Shown here in pieces: positions 35,344-44,999 of a stretch of 49,464 bases of DNA. The stretch is from Hirudo medicinalis (Eukaryota; Annelida; Clitellata; Hirudinida; Hirudinidae): contig MPNW01000994.1 in assembly GCA_011800805.1 (NCBI GenBank), positions 2,501-51,964 on the forward strand, written 5' to 3'. Under the pieces are notes generated by a model. It ran no database searches. It saw nothing but the letters and a program-made list of their open reading frames with translations, and was not told the DNA's origin. The position numbers and the translations under genes are program-made. Numbering within the stretch: position 1 is the first letter of the stretch; each line of letters opens with the position of its first letter.

Positions 35344-35465
35344 ATTATTATTATTATGGTTGTTTTGTTATTATTATTATTATTATTAACATTATTATTA
35401 TTAATATCATTATTATTATAATTATTATTATTATCATCATCACTCATCATCATCATCACCACTAT
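35305..35465. repeat. (ATT)n/(ATC)n microsatellite
   Basis: Near-pure trinucleotide repeats with a few interruptions. Confidence 0.85.
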
Positions 35466-35669
35466 CTCACATTTTAATATTATTGTTGTTAATCCTCTCT
35501 CACAACTCAACCGACTCAACTACCGCTCCGAGCACGGACTCCCACCGGCTTCCAAATCGCCGAACGACCGTGAAGCCGGCGACAGGATTAGTGTAGCGGC
35601 CTTTCTAATGAGAATCAATTTTTTCACGCTGTGACGTTTTATAAATACAATGTCGAGAGGCCTCGTCCA

Positions 35670-36120
35670 TTGTTGTTATCGTCGTTATTGTTGTTGTTAT
35701 TGCGATTGTTGTTGTTATTATTATTATTATTATTACTATTATTATTATTATTATTATTATTATTACTACATTATTATTATTATTATTATNTATTATTATT
35801 ATTATTACTATTATTATTATTATTATTATTATTATTACATTATTATTATTATTATTATTATTACATTAATATTAATATTATTAATAATAACATAGTATTA
35901 ATAACACTGTAATATAATAATAATAATAAATAACATTTATTATAATTTATTAATATTAATGTTAATACCAATTAATTATTCAATTAATTATATCAATTAT
36001 TATTAATAATAATTAATAACTAATACTAATATTTATAATAATAATTAATATCATTACAACATCATTAAATAAAATCATTACAACGTTATTATTATTATTA
36101 TTGCTATTATTTTTGTTGTT
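35670..36120. repeat. (ATT)n tract with an N at 35790, followed by AT-only DNA
   Basis: GTT and ATT repeats from about 35670 to 35870. The N at 35790 probably marks another join. The following 250 bp are almost entirely A and T with AAT/ATT motifs. Confidence 0.85.
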
Positions 36121-36260
36121 GTTGTCATTGAAAAACACTTTTAAAAAAAATTAAAAACCATTTATAAAATTGTCTCACTGGTTTCAGGTCACTGAAAACA
36201 CGTGACCAAAGGAAAATACCACAACACCGAACATTCGCCTCAGCCACACCTAAACACGCC

Positions 36261-36350
36261 CACACACACCACATATACAAATGCACAAACATACACACAC
36301 ACCACATATACAAATGCACAAACATACACACATACCACATATACAAAATG
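36261..36350. repeat. 33-bp minisatellite, about 2.7 copies
   Basis: ACCACATATACAAATGCACA recurs at 36268, 36301 and (with one extra A) 36334, giving a period of 33 bp. CA dinucleotides link the copies. Confidence 0.9.
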
Positions 36351-36699
36351 CACAACCACACCACACCATACAAAAAATGCATTTCTGTTTTTTTGAGTTC
36401 ACTTGACCCTTTGACCGAGGTTGATAATAAATAAATAAAATAAAATAAAATAAAATAAAAATAAACAAAAAATGTTTAGACATGTTGGAATATTTACAAA
36501 CATGATCTTGACCAATTAATTAGAATGAGTGGATGGTTGGCCCCTCATCTCATCGGGTGGTTGGTCGGTTTTGACAAGTTGCTGTGTTTTGTCGATGATG
36601 ACATTGTCGACAAAATTGTGACGTGTTGTCTTGTCGTTTTGTTTTGTTGGTTTCGATGTCGTCCAACAATCGACAACATTGCACAAATTAGTTTTCCAG

Positions 36700-36817
36700 A
36701 ACATTTATCCCGAGATCGTCCTCGAACTCGATATCCGCTTGGCTGCTCTCATCCGGTCTGCCCTCGGTCGGCTAAGGACACCAGAGATTTTGGATCTCGG
36801 AATTGGTCTTCAGTCTG
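36700..36817 (+). CDS. Coding-like island, possible orphan exon
   Basis: After a TTTTCCAG acceptor-like site there is a GC-richer, stop-free stretch. It reads NIYPEIVLELDIRLAALIRS and then ALGRLRTPEILDLG, a helix-like pattern unlike the AT-rich surroundings. I do not recognise a family and see no companion exon. It may be an exon of an unresolved gene, a pseudogene fragment, or chance. Confidence 0.2.
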
Positions 36818-37292
36818 GTCAAAGTGTTACAAAATTTTTATTTTCCCTGTGTAGCATCAGGATAGAACACAATATTATTTGTAATAATATAAAAACAAAA
36901 AAATTCATAATAACACGTCGCACGTGATAGCACTTAATTAACATGCAGTTCAAGAAAATGTGCATTAGAATCTCTCAAACTAATGAAAAATTGTTTAGCT
37001 TAAACTTTTAGCTTGTAGAAAAATCGTATTATTATTATTATTAATATTATTATTATTATTATCATCATCATCATTATCATTAATATTATTATTATTATTA
37101 TTAAAATAATTTTAACAAATTATGTATAAACGACTAATTAGCAATCAAATTAAAATCAATTTAGGCCCCGATAACAATTTTAGGAATGAAGCGATTCACC
37201 TGACAAATTGTAGCATAAAAACGAAATGGCTTAAAACAATCGCCATCATCAAAAATGGCTAATAAAACATTAATAACATAAGAAATTAATAT

Positions 37293-37619
37293 TTAAAAAT
37301 ACAATATAATCATGACCGATATTCCTTCGCGAAGACTAGACCTCGCCAAAAGCAATTCCAGGATCAGCTGCCATAAAAATTCGTAGGGAAACTGGCTTTT
37401 GATAAATACACAGATGGCGGGCAAGAAGTCATTTGGGGACCATGAAGATATTTCGCTGTCCACTGCTGCCAAATGCTCAGAGCCAGGCATAAGGGTGGAT
37501 GATTTATGCACCCAAATGCTCCGTTTATGGGATGATGGTTTCTTGGGTGGTTTCAGTACGAAGATTGGAGACAAACAGCAAAAAATGTGTTGTTCCTTAA
37601 CAGCAGAACAACTGGACAT
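37293..37619 (-). pseudogene. Isolated open frame with weak VPS9-like wording
   Basis: A minus-strand open stretch of 108 codons with balanced composition, standing alone in AT-rich DNA. It contains SSWSPNDFLPAICVFIKSQF and then ELLLA. The DFLP plus hydrophobic-helix wording recalls VPS9 domains of Rab5 exchange factors, but the match is short and from memory. No start, upstream exon or downstream exon is evident, so a gene fragment is the safest reading. Confidence 0.2.
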
Positions 37620-37675
37620 CGATATGCGACTTTAACAACATCGACATGCAAGCGTGTTGTTGCAACGAAATTAAC

Positions 37676-37835
37676 AACAATAATGTTAATAACAATAATA
37701 ATAATAATAATATAAATAATAATATTATTTTCGATATTAATAACATTAATAATAACATTAAGTGTAGCAATAACATTAATAATAACAATAATAATAGCAC
37801 TAAGTTTAATAATATTAATGATAATTATGAAATAT
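37676..37835. repeat. AAT/AAC microsatellite
   Basis: Imperfect AATAACATTAAT-type repeats. Confidence 0.8.
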
Positions 37836-38014
37836 AACGAAAAAAGATTTATGGAGAAAAATACTATAATTTAGATTTCGGAAAAATCTTTCAACAAACA
37901 AATATTTTCCTATATTTCGTTAAATCAAATTTTCTACAAACTTACGCATCCTTTAATATCTACCTTTTATATTAAAGACTTAATTTAACTAATTAGGAAA
38001 ATAATTGTTCGCTT

Positions 38015-38060
38015 AAATCAATCAATCAATCAACCAATCAATCAGCCAGTCAACCGGTTA
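38015..38060. repeat. (ATCA)n tetranucleotide run
   Basis: About ten ATCA units with a few changes to ACCA and GCCA. Confidence 0.75.
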
Positions 38061-38994
38061 TATAATACCGATCTTGACAATCAGCTCATTAAAACCTTAA
38101 TTGCTTTCAATTGACCACTTACCTGCCATATTCAGAATATCCATAGAAGGCCGGACATTACAAACAGACGACCACCAACGAACCTAGGGATCGGTTTACG
38201 GGTGCCCCATACTGAGAGGGCAAGACAACCACGGGTTGGCGGACCCATATATCTTTCGTGTCACTGGGTGGCAGATCTTCTAGGTGTTTAGAACAATTGG
38301 TCTGACGAGGTTTTGAGGGAAACATGATCGAAGAATTGTTTTTGCGCTCAGTTGTGGGGTGGTGAAGATTTTTAATTGATCGTTAATGTCCAGAAAATCG
38401 AGTAATTTATCTTTGAAGAATATTGCAAAAATGTATAAAATTAATTAAATAAAAATGCATTTAATTGTCCGGTTATAAATTTAATAATAACATAACTGGC
38501 TCTTTAACTTATTCTCCAGAACGTCAATTCAGCCACAGTACTGAATAAATGTTTTGAGGAATTCCAAAAGAAATGGAGTCAAAGGATCAGATGTAAACAC
38601 AGATGCACAAATTCGGAAAACAATAAACATTATTGTCCTCCATAAATGTTTTTATTCCGTCTAAAATTCATATTTTATTGGACGCATATTGGAGAGGATG
38701 TTAAGCAATTAAATGCTTTCCAGCTCTGACATGCAACAGTTCGAACAATGGACACGCGTGCATACAAAAGTAAAACTGGCCCGGGAGAAATTCTCTTTAT
38801 TGGATTAGCGCTCAGGGAGATACTGCTCATTAGCTTATGAACCCATAACTCTCGTCTAATTACAGACGACAACAGCCTGGAAAGAGTGACCGGTTTTTGT
38901 CGTGAGGACGGGAAGCGATAATTGCCACTTTTCGTGGATGGAGACAGGCAGAGGTAGTGTTTTGGCGAAAGCGACGCTCGACAAGGATTTCTAA
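38061..38994. other. Intergenic DNA, nothing recognised
   Basis: No gene, RNA or mobile element that I can support. Confidence 0.45.
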
Positions 38995-39507
38995 ATGAAG
39001 AAATCAGATGTGGAATTACAAAGGGTGAGCGTCGGCTCGCCCCAGTTGCGATGCCTTGGTGATGAGAGCTCTAAGATCAGGCAGAGGCTTGCAGTCGGAG
39101 AGGAGAGGCATTCAACTTGTGAAACCACGCGTGCTTCCTCGCTGGGAAGCGCAAACGCTCCACTGGACACAAGGGCCCCGAAGCGCCTCGCGTACTTAGG
39201 CCGTGTGATGAGTGTTTCACGTGGAATCCATCAATTAGGATCGACAAGTGTTCCTTGCCTGGTTTCCTGTACTTCAGAGTTGGAAGGACGCATGACTGAT
39301 GATGTACTGGTACGAAAGCCGAGTGGAAGTGGCTTTAAAAGGGAGCCTGCTAATTACGAAAGAATAAAACAAGAAACAAAACACTTAAAGAGAAGTTTGG
39401 ATACAAAAGAAAAACAAAAAAATTGTCTTTTCAGGTGCAAGGCATCGTTTTCTGCGCAGTGTTCGCACGAAAATCATTGTATGTATGCATCATGTTTTTC
39501 GAATTGA
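38995..39507 (+). CDS. Hypothetical open reading frame, 170 aa
   Basis: An ATG-initiated frame rich in Lys, Ser and Arg, without a signal peptide, membrane segment or known domain. It lies in a locally GC-richer block 360 bp upstream of zinc-finger paralogue 2. Its last part runs into sequence that looks non-coding. It could be chance in GC-richer promoter-proximal DNA, a 5' exon, or a small lineage-specific gene. Confidence 0.18.
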   Translation: MKKSDVELQRVSVGSPQLRCLGDESSKIRQRLAVGEERHSTCETTRASSLGSANAPLDTRAPKRLAYLGRVMSVSRGIHQLGSTSVPCLVSCTSELEGRMTDDVLVRKPSGSGFKREPANYERIKQETKHLKRSLDTKEKQKNCLFRCKASFSAQCSHENHCMYASCFSN

Positions 39508-39695
39508 GCTTTAAAATCGACAAACATCGATCAGGACTGAATCGACGCAGACGTTGGAGTACCTCGTCAATTGATTTGCTCAAGAGGCCATTTTTAGGAG
39601 TACGCCTGTCATATATGACAAGTGGAAGCCATCCGGTGCCATACGAATGCACGGCTAATAACACTGTGTCACTAGTATTGACTGAGAGGCCGAAC

Positions 39696-39704
39696 TATTT
39701 AAAG
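39696..39704 (+). promoter_or_regulatory. TATA-like element upstream of zinc-finger paralogue 2
   Basis: TATTTAAAG lies 167 bp before the start codon, with a pyrimidine-rich CTCTCTCTCTCCAGCAT about 15-30 bp downstream that could hold the start site. A perfect 14-bp palindrome, TGTCATATATGACA, lies upstream at 39607-39620. Confidence 0.3.
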
Positions 39705-39870
39705 AGCAGGAATCTCTCTCTCTCCAGCATCATCGGATTCGAGAGTCGAATCTGAATGGTGTCTGAGACAAACGCGAAGAATTGTTTGAAATGTTAATTC
39801 AAACTCTGCTGCTAAATTGTGTGATTTTATTAGAGAATTCGAGAAATTGATTCTCCGAAAAAGTTAAGAA

Positions 39871-41160
39871 ATGCTTCTCAATCGAGACAAAAATGGAGGA
39901 ATCTACTTCCAAGCATGGAAAAACCTCTTGGAAAGCACACCCAAAGGCTTTTGGCTGTACAACCAGAATGTCCAGGAATGTTCGAGATACAACGCACTCG
40001 CTGACAGAATGGAAAAGAAAGACAAAATTTCAGGTTCGAACAACTTCTTACTGGAGTCATCGAGTTTGTCTTCCAACGTTGTCAATCCTGGAGCGGTGAA
40101 GACCAATCTGCAAAAATTCAACCAGATGATTCCCTGGAAAGATGCGAGAAATCAGAAAACGGAATCTCAAAACGAGACAAAATTCCGCTCCACACCTACA
40201 ACGCTGGCGAAGCATAGTCAGCCGTATCTCCTGACAGAGGGTAAGAAATGCTTCCAATGTCCTCAGTGCAAGTACGCAACAGACCGCAAGAACAACCTTA
40301 AACGCCACTTGGGTACCATGCATAGAGACTGCGGCAAGCTGCTCCAGTGCTGCGATTCCATATTTTCCAGCAAGGCAGCCCTGCGTGACCACATATTTGC
40401 GGTGCACAAAGCCGGATATCGATGCCAACATTGTGGAAGAAGTTTCTGTCGCAAAGCTCTTCTCAAGAGACACGAAATCGGACACGATGTCGAAGACGAG
40501 CCAGGAAATCGTTCCACATCGTTTAGGAAACAGATCTTCCAATCCGACAGTCTTACTCTAAGAGGTTACAATGATTTCTCCTCCAATCTCTCTTCACCAG
40601 TGGAGCAGACGAGTATGGCTTTCCAGATCCAGAAGATTCCGAACGTGAGCTGCACCTCATCGATGAGAGCCGACATGAATAGAAAGGAAAATGTGTTTTA
40701 TCAGACCGTCAATATTTTTCAACACTTAGAGCAGCAATTTCTCATCAAGAACAGACAGATCGCCCACACTGCAGGTTTGTCAAACTCGAAAAATTATCAG
40801 ACAATATCAAATTATAATTTCTTCAAGACCGAAACTAGCGATTCTCATGACAGCGATACTCAACATAAAAGCGATCCCCCGCTACCCCGTGACTTCGGCG
40901 TTGGAGATAAAGAAAGCCAAATTCTTCCGAAAAAACATAGAAAGTTATTTTTAAGCAGACGACTCCAGAAAATAGGCAATAACACATTCGTTGATGAAGA
41001 AAACTTGAAAGAATGTCCTAAATTCGGCGAGCAGAAAAAGACTAACGGAAGAACACTTCTCGGCGACAGCAGAAGACTGTGCAGAAATGTTTATCGCTGT
41101 TCCGTGTGTAAATGTGAATTCGATAATCAAATGAAACTTGTAAAGCACATTCACAAATAA
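39871..41160 (+). CDS. Intronless C2H2 zinc-finger protein (paralogue 2), 429 aa
   Basis: Probable nuclear DNA-binding protein. An in-frame TAA six bases before the ATG supports the start. Fingers: C130-x2-C133...H146-x4-H151; a unit with adjacent Cys160-Cys161, preceded by Cys154, then H174-x4-H179; C185-x2-C188...H201-x3-H205; and a last C-x2-C unit starting YRCSVC. That last unit has only HIH before the C-terminal Lys, so its zinc site is atypical. The fourth finger of paralogue 1 is missing here. Between finger 3 and the C-terminal finger there are about 200 polar residues with no domain I know. Family name unknown. Confidence 0.85.
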   Translation: MLLNRDKNGGIYFQAWKNLLESTPKGFWLYNQNVQECSRYNALADRMEKKDKISGSNNFLLESSSLSSNVVNPGAVKTNLQKFNQMIPWKDARNQKTESQNETKFRSTPTTLAKHSQPYLLTEGKKCFQCPQCKYATDRKNNLKRHLGTMHRDCGKLLQCCDSIFSSKAALRDHIFAVHKAGYRCQHCGRSFCRKALLKRHEIGHDVEDEPGNRSTSFRKQIFQSDSLTLRGYNDFSSNLSSPVEQTSMAFQIQKIPNVSCTSSMRADMNRKENVFYQTVNIFQHLEQQFLIKNRQIAHTAGLSNSKNYQTISNYNFFKTETSDSHDSDTQHKSDPPLPRDFGVGDKESQILPKKHRKLFLSRRLQKIGNNTFVDEENLKECPKFGEQKKTNGRTLLGDSRRLCRNVYRCSVCKCEFDNQMKLVKHIHK

Positions 41161-41312
41161 CTGACTAATGTCTTCGCTAATGCAAAATTTTATGCAAATT
41201 GTATTGTTTGGGAGTTTAAAAAAGTTGATAAAATTTAACTTTTTTGTCGTTTCGTTGCCAAAACTTCAACTAGTGACGGATATCAAAAACAATATAAAAC
41301 ATTGTGATCTTG

Positions 41313-41318
41313 AATAAA
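41313..41318 (+). terminator. Putative polyadenylation signal of zinc-finger paralogue 2
   Basis: AATAAA, 153 nt after the stop codon. Confidence 0.45.
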
Positions 41319-41720
41319 TCGGTTTAAGAAAAACAATATTATTTTTTAAACTTTAAAAAGCTGATATTACTTTTTGCGAAGCTTATAGCTGTATTTTATC
41401 TTATATCTGAAAAAAATATCTAAATATTCAATAATCTCCATTTTCTCCAAACAAAAGAGACATTTATGTTTTTCTCCCTAATGAATTTAAAAACAAGCAA
41501 TTAATGAGTAACTGGATATTTACTTTTGTAAAAAAAAAGTCTTTTGACCAAGAACTAATCTCGCCAAGTGAAGACGAATAACTGGAAAAAATGTTAGTTG
41601 CTGAGGCGATCAAAACAAAATATGCAACTTTTGAAATTAAATTATTATGTTTTAAAATATTTTAAAATTTAATTGTGTGTTGTTTTGAATTTACAACATA
41701 AGAAAAATGATTGCCAAAAC

Positions 41721-42612
41721 GGCTGAGGCTTATTGCCCAGGTTTTGAAGGTACTTATTATTCGTGAAGGGAGGAGCTACGTTTTGCAAACACATTTTAAA
41801 AATAGCGGTATGTGGCGTTCGAACGATTGCGTCGGTTGTATGGCAAAATAAAAGTGTCCTTGAATATTTATTTCAAGAGAAGAATTCTTGGTCGAATATC
41901 ATTGGATATTAGCTTTTTCATGACCTCCCCACTAAATGCTGTCGACATTCCAGCGAAGGCCTGCAATTCTACCATGGCATTAGTTGCTGAAGTAAACCCA
42001 TTTCATCAGTTATTTAAACTGGGGTCATAGCACGGATATGTTGGACTTTTCTTGGGGTCACAGCGACTGCATGTTACATAAATTAAAATCAATCTATGCT
42101 AGTTATTATAATTTCCCTAAATTACATTCAGAAATTCACAGAACACACAGAAATGTCACTGTGTTTTTCAATTCATACCATCGTGTTCGAGAAATGCTGA
42201 TCCACTCTCCACAAAATGGTCCAACTCTGAAATTCTGTCAGGCCACTAGAGCACATTAAAAATCTTTGCCTCTCTGACAAAGGTTTATTACTAAAGATTC
42301 CATCTGCAATGTCTCCTTGTAATGGTGGGGAGTTTAGTACGGACATTGACTTTACCTGACATCAGAATGTTTCAGACTATCCATATACGCCCAACAATTA
42401 CAGTAATTGACTGGTGTGAGTAATGCTTATTATTCCAGTTAATTTAATGCAGCCAAGTTATTACATAATTAATAATTTAAACATAAATTTATTAGTATAT
42501 TAAATTGCATTCAATAAAATAAAAAACTATAGCGCATCATCTTTTGTGACAGCATAGCTCCTCCCTTCACGAATAATAATTATCTTCAAAACCTGAGCAA
42601 AGAACCTCAGCC
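41721..42612. mobile_element. 58-bp inverted repeat pair enclosing 776 bp, possible decayed DNA transposon
   Basis: 41721-41778 and the reverse complement of 42555-42612 are both 58 bp and agree at 52 positions by my count. The 18 inner bases (TCGTGAAGGGAGGAGCTA) are identical. Outer ends are GGCTGAGG. The interior has only short frames and no transposase motif that I recognise. Similarity drops abruptly outside the 58 bp on the inner side. I see no clear target duplication. A folded regulatory structure or inverted duplication is an alternative. Confidence 0.5.
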
Positions 42613-42895
42613 TGCGAAAACGAACCGAATGGTTGTTCCCATAGGTGTCTTGAATCGCATGAATAAAACTTGACTAGATGCAAATATAATCATGTTAAGA
42701 TAATTAAAATAATAAATTTAAGCATTGTTAAGTATTATTTTGAATTTCGTTTTGTTTGTTTTGAGATGCTACCATTCCTCTTTGTTTACAGCACAACTGT
42801 TCGATTGTCTTGGTGCTTTCATTATGGCAACTGAAAGATAAATTCCACTGCAAAATAAATCATTTGCACTATTTAATTAATTTTAAATTTATAGA

Positions 42896-44226
42896 ATGAC
42901 CGCCCAAGTTAATCGGTCATCGCTGAGGTACACATTAAAATGCGATAAATGCAACTACAGGTTTGCGACTGAGCAAGACTTGGTCTCGCATTCTTGTCCG
43001 GAGGTTTTGACAGAAGGATTCAGTTGCAACAATTGCAAGTTTGTGTTTGATTCCGACGAGCCGCTGAAAAGACATTTGAAATTCTGTGACGAATTTAGGC
43101 CGACCTTGGAAAACCATGTTTGCAGACATTGCGGGGATGTTTTCAAGAGCGAGGAGTCTCTCAAAAGTCATGATTTAGATGCACATTCGAAGAAGAATCA
43201 GTTCCAATGTAAGTACTGTCGGGCGCTCTTCTCTTCTCATAGAAACATGTCCATACATGAGAGAGTACATGAAAGGGAGCCTGTGTCTTGCAGCATTTGT
43301 AAATGTCAGTTCACAAGCTTCGCTTCTCTGAAAGTCCACATTTGGCAGGCACACCAGCAGAGAATGTCGGCAGAATTAGTGAGGTTGTTGGAGAAGTGTA
43401 AAACATGTTACAAGTATTTTGACAAGGAGCAGGCTCACATCTGCAAAAAAGACAGTCTACCTGTCAGCGTGTATGACACAAAAGTTGGCCCACCCTACAA
43501 GTGCAGGCAATGTGACCACGTCTTTTTTAAATATTCTAACTACGAAGCCCACATGTACTCCCATGCCGTGGGAAACATGTCGGATCGGTCCCCCATCAAA
43601 CGAAGCACTGACCAGGCCGCCACACCAGACTCAAACATTCCAAACAAGAAACCCACACTATTAGCAGACCACATACCCGCATCTTCCGAAAGACCTTACA
43701 GGTGCGACATCTGCGGCTGCAGGTTCAAGTACGACTTCAGTCTCGCGGCTCACATTTCGTCGCACAACTCGGTCGAGAGGAAAGTCATCGACGAATTTGC
43801 CAAGATCATCCAGTCCCACGAAAACGGGGAGGGGGCCTACGTGATCGAGGCTATCGACGTCGAAACTCTTCGCAAGCAGTCCGTGCAAACCCCTTCGGGA
43901 GATGATTCCAAGAGCCACAACGGACTGCTGAATCTCCTCATCGGACATTTTCCGGACGAAGATCTCACTTCCCTCGGCATATTCCAGGAGGGTCAGGAGG
44001 AGCCGATCNCGTGCAAACCCCTTCGGGAGATGATTCCAAGAGCCACAACGGACTGCTGAATCTCCTCATCGGACATTTTCCGGACGAAGATCTCACTTCC
44101 CTCGGCATATTCCAGGAGGGTCAGGAGGAGCCGATCGAGGATTCGACAATAAAAATCGAACCCGTGGAGGATTTTGAAGTCAGAGAGTTGAAGGACCTCG
44201 ACGAACTTCAGGAGCCAAAGAGTTGA
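42896..44226 (+). CDS. Multi-C2H2/C2HC zinc-finger protein; 3' end corrupted by an assembly duplication
   Basis: Probable nuclear DNA-binding factor. Finger-like units in order: CDKC...H-x-C; CNNC...H-x4-C (both C2HC); CRHC...H-x4-H; CKYC...H-x3-H; CSIC...H-x4-H; a short CKTC...H-x-C; CRQC...H-x3-H; a basic KR/KK linker; and CDIC...H-x3-H. The tail is acidic and contains IKIEPVED, a sumoylation-type psi-K-x-E site. As written, the frame runs on past the N at 44009 into a wrong-frame stop at 44057-44059. Positions 43882-44008 recur exactly at 44010-44136. If one copy is removed, the frame runs to TGA at 44224, giving about 400 aa. A TTTATAG acceptor-like site abuts the ATG, so a 5' non-coding exon is possible. 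Confidence 0.82.
43882..44136. repeat. Perfect 127-bp tandem duplication separated by a single N
   Basis: Copy 1 is 43882-44008, N is 44009, and copy 2 is 44010-44136. The identity and the lone N point to two overlapping contig ends placed side by side, not to a biological duplication. Confidence 0.9.
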
Positions 44227-44999
44227 GTCGAACCTCGGAGAGAATTTATCGTTTGTTACTCGTTTGTCGTTCGAACAGCCTCTGGAAAATGAGTTAAAGG
44301 CAATCTTTTTTGTCCGTCGATTTTAGGAATTTCCGTTTAAATCCTCGAAGGCTCGGCCGCGACAGTCTCTCTCGATCGATCGAACGTATTTTAAAGATTT
44401 TTTGCCACGTTTTCATTTCTCGTTAGATTCGTCGCGCGTCACGGTGTCAGAGTTTTTCTCGAAGTTATTTTTTTTTTGGTCACATTTTTTGTTTACGATC
44501 GAATGAATTTTTACGACCCTTTTCATGACTCTACAGAAAACACACGATCTTTATTCGAGCATTTACAAACACGCTTTTTCAATCAAAATGCATCCACGAA
44601 AATGCGGAAGCTGACTACAAGCCTCGAAGGATGTAAAAAATAATTGGAGCAGGAGGATGAAGCTAAGCCAATCCGTTGAGCAATGGATGTTTTTTAATTT
44701 TTTTTTTTAATAAAATGTTGCATTAAAATCTGTCAGAGTTGAAAATATACCTCTGAAAGATGTCAAGCAGTAAAAACTATTTAATTAAGAGTTAGAATTC
44801 AGAACGAGAATATTTAGATGTCATTATTTTAACCATCTCTTCAAAATTTTTGATAACAAATTATATAAATAATTATGCATAAATATTTTAAATTTGTAAC
44901 AATAACTTCTGAAAAAAAGTAATAACTTTATATTTTTCAAAGTATTTAACTACGGTCAGAGGAATGTGTCGCCCAGGCCTCCATGGTGAAATGAATCTA
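44227..44999. other. Convergent 3' intergenic region
   Basis: Lies between the stops of the plus-strand zinc-finger gene and the minus-strand myosin gene. AATAAA at 44709-44714 may end the former. No clear signal for the latter was found; TATAAA variants exist near 44927 on the minus strand. Confidence 0.5.
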
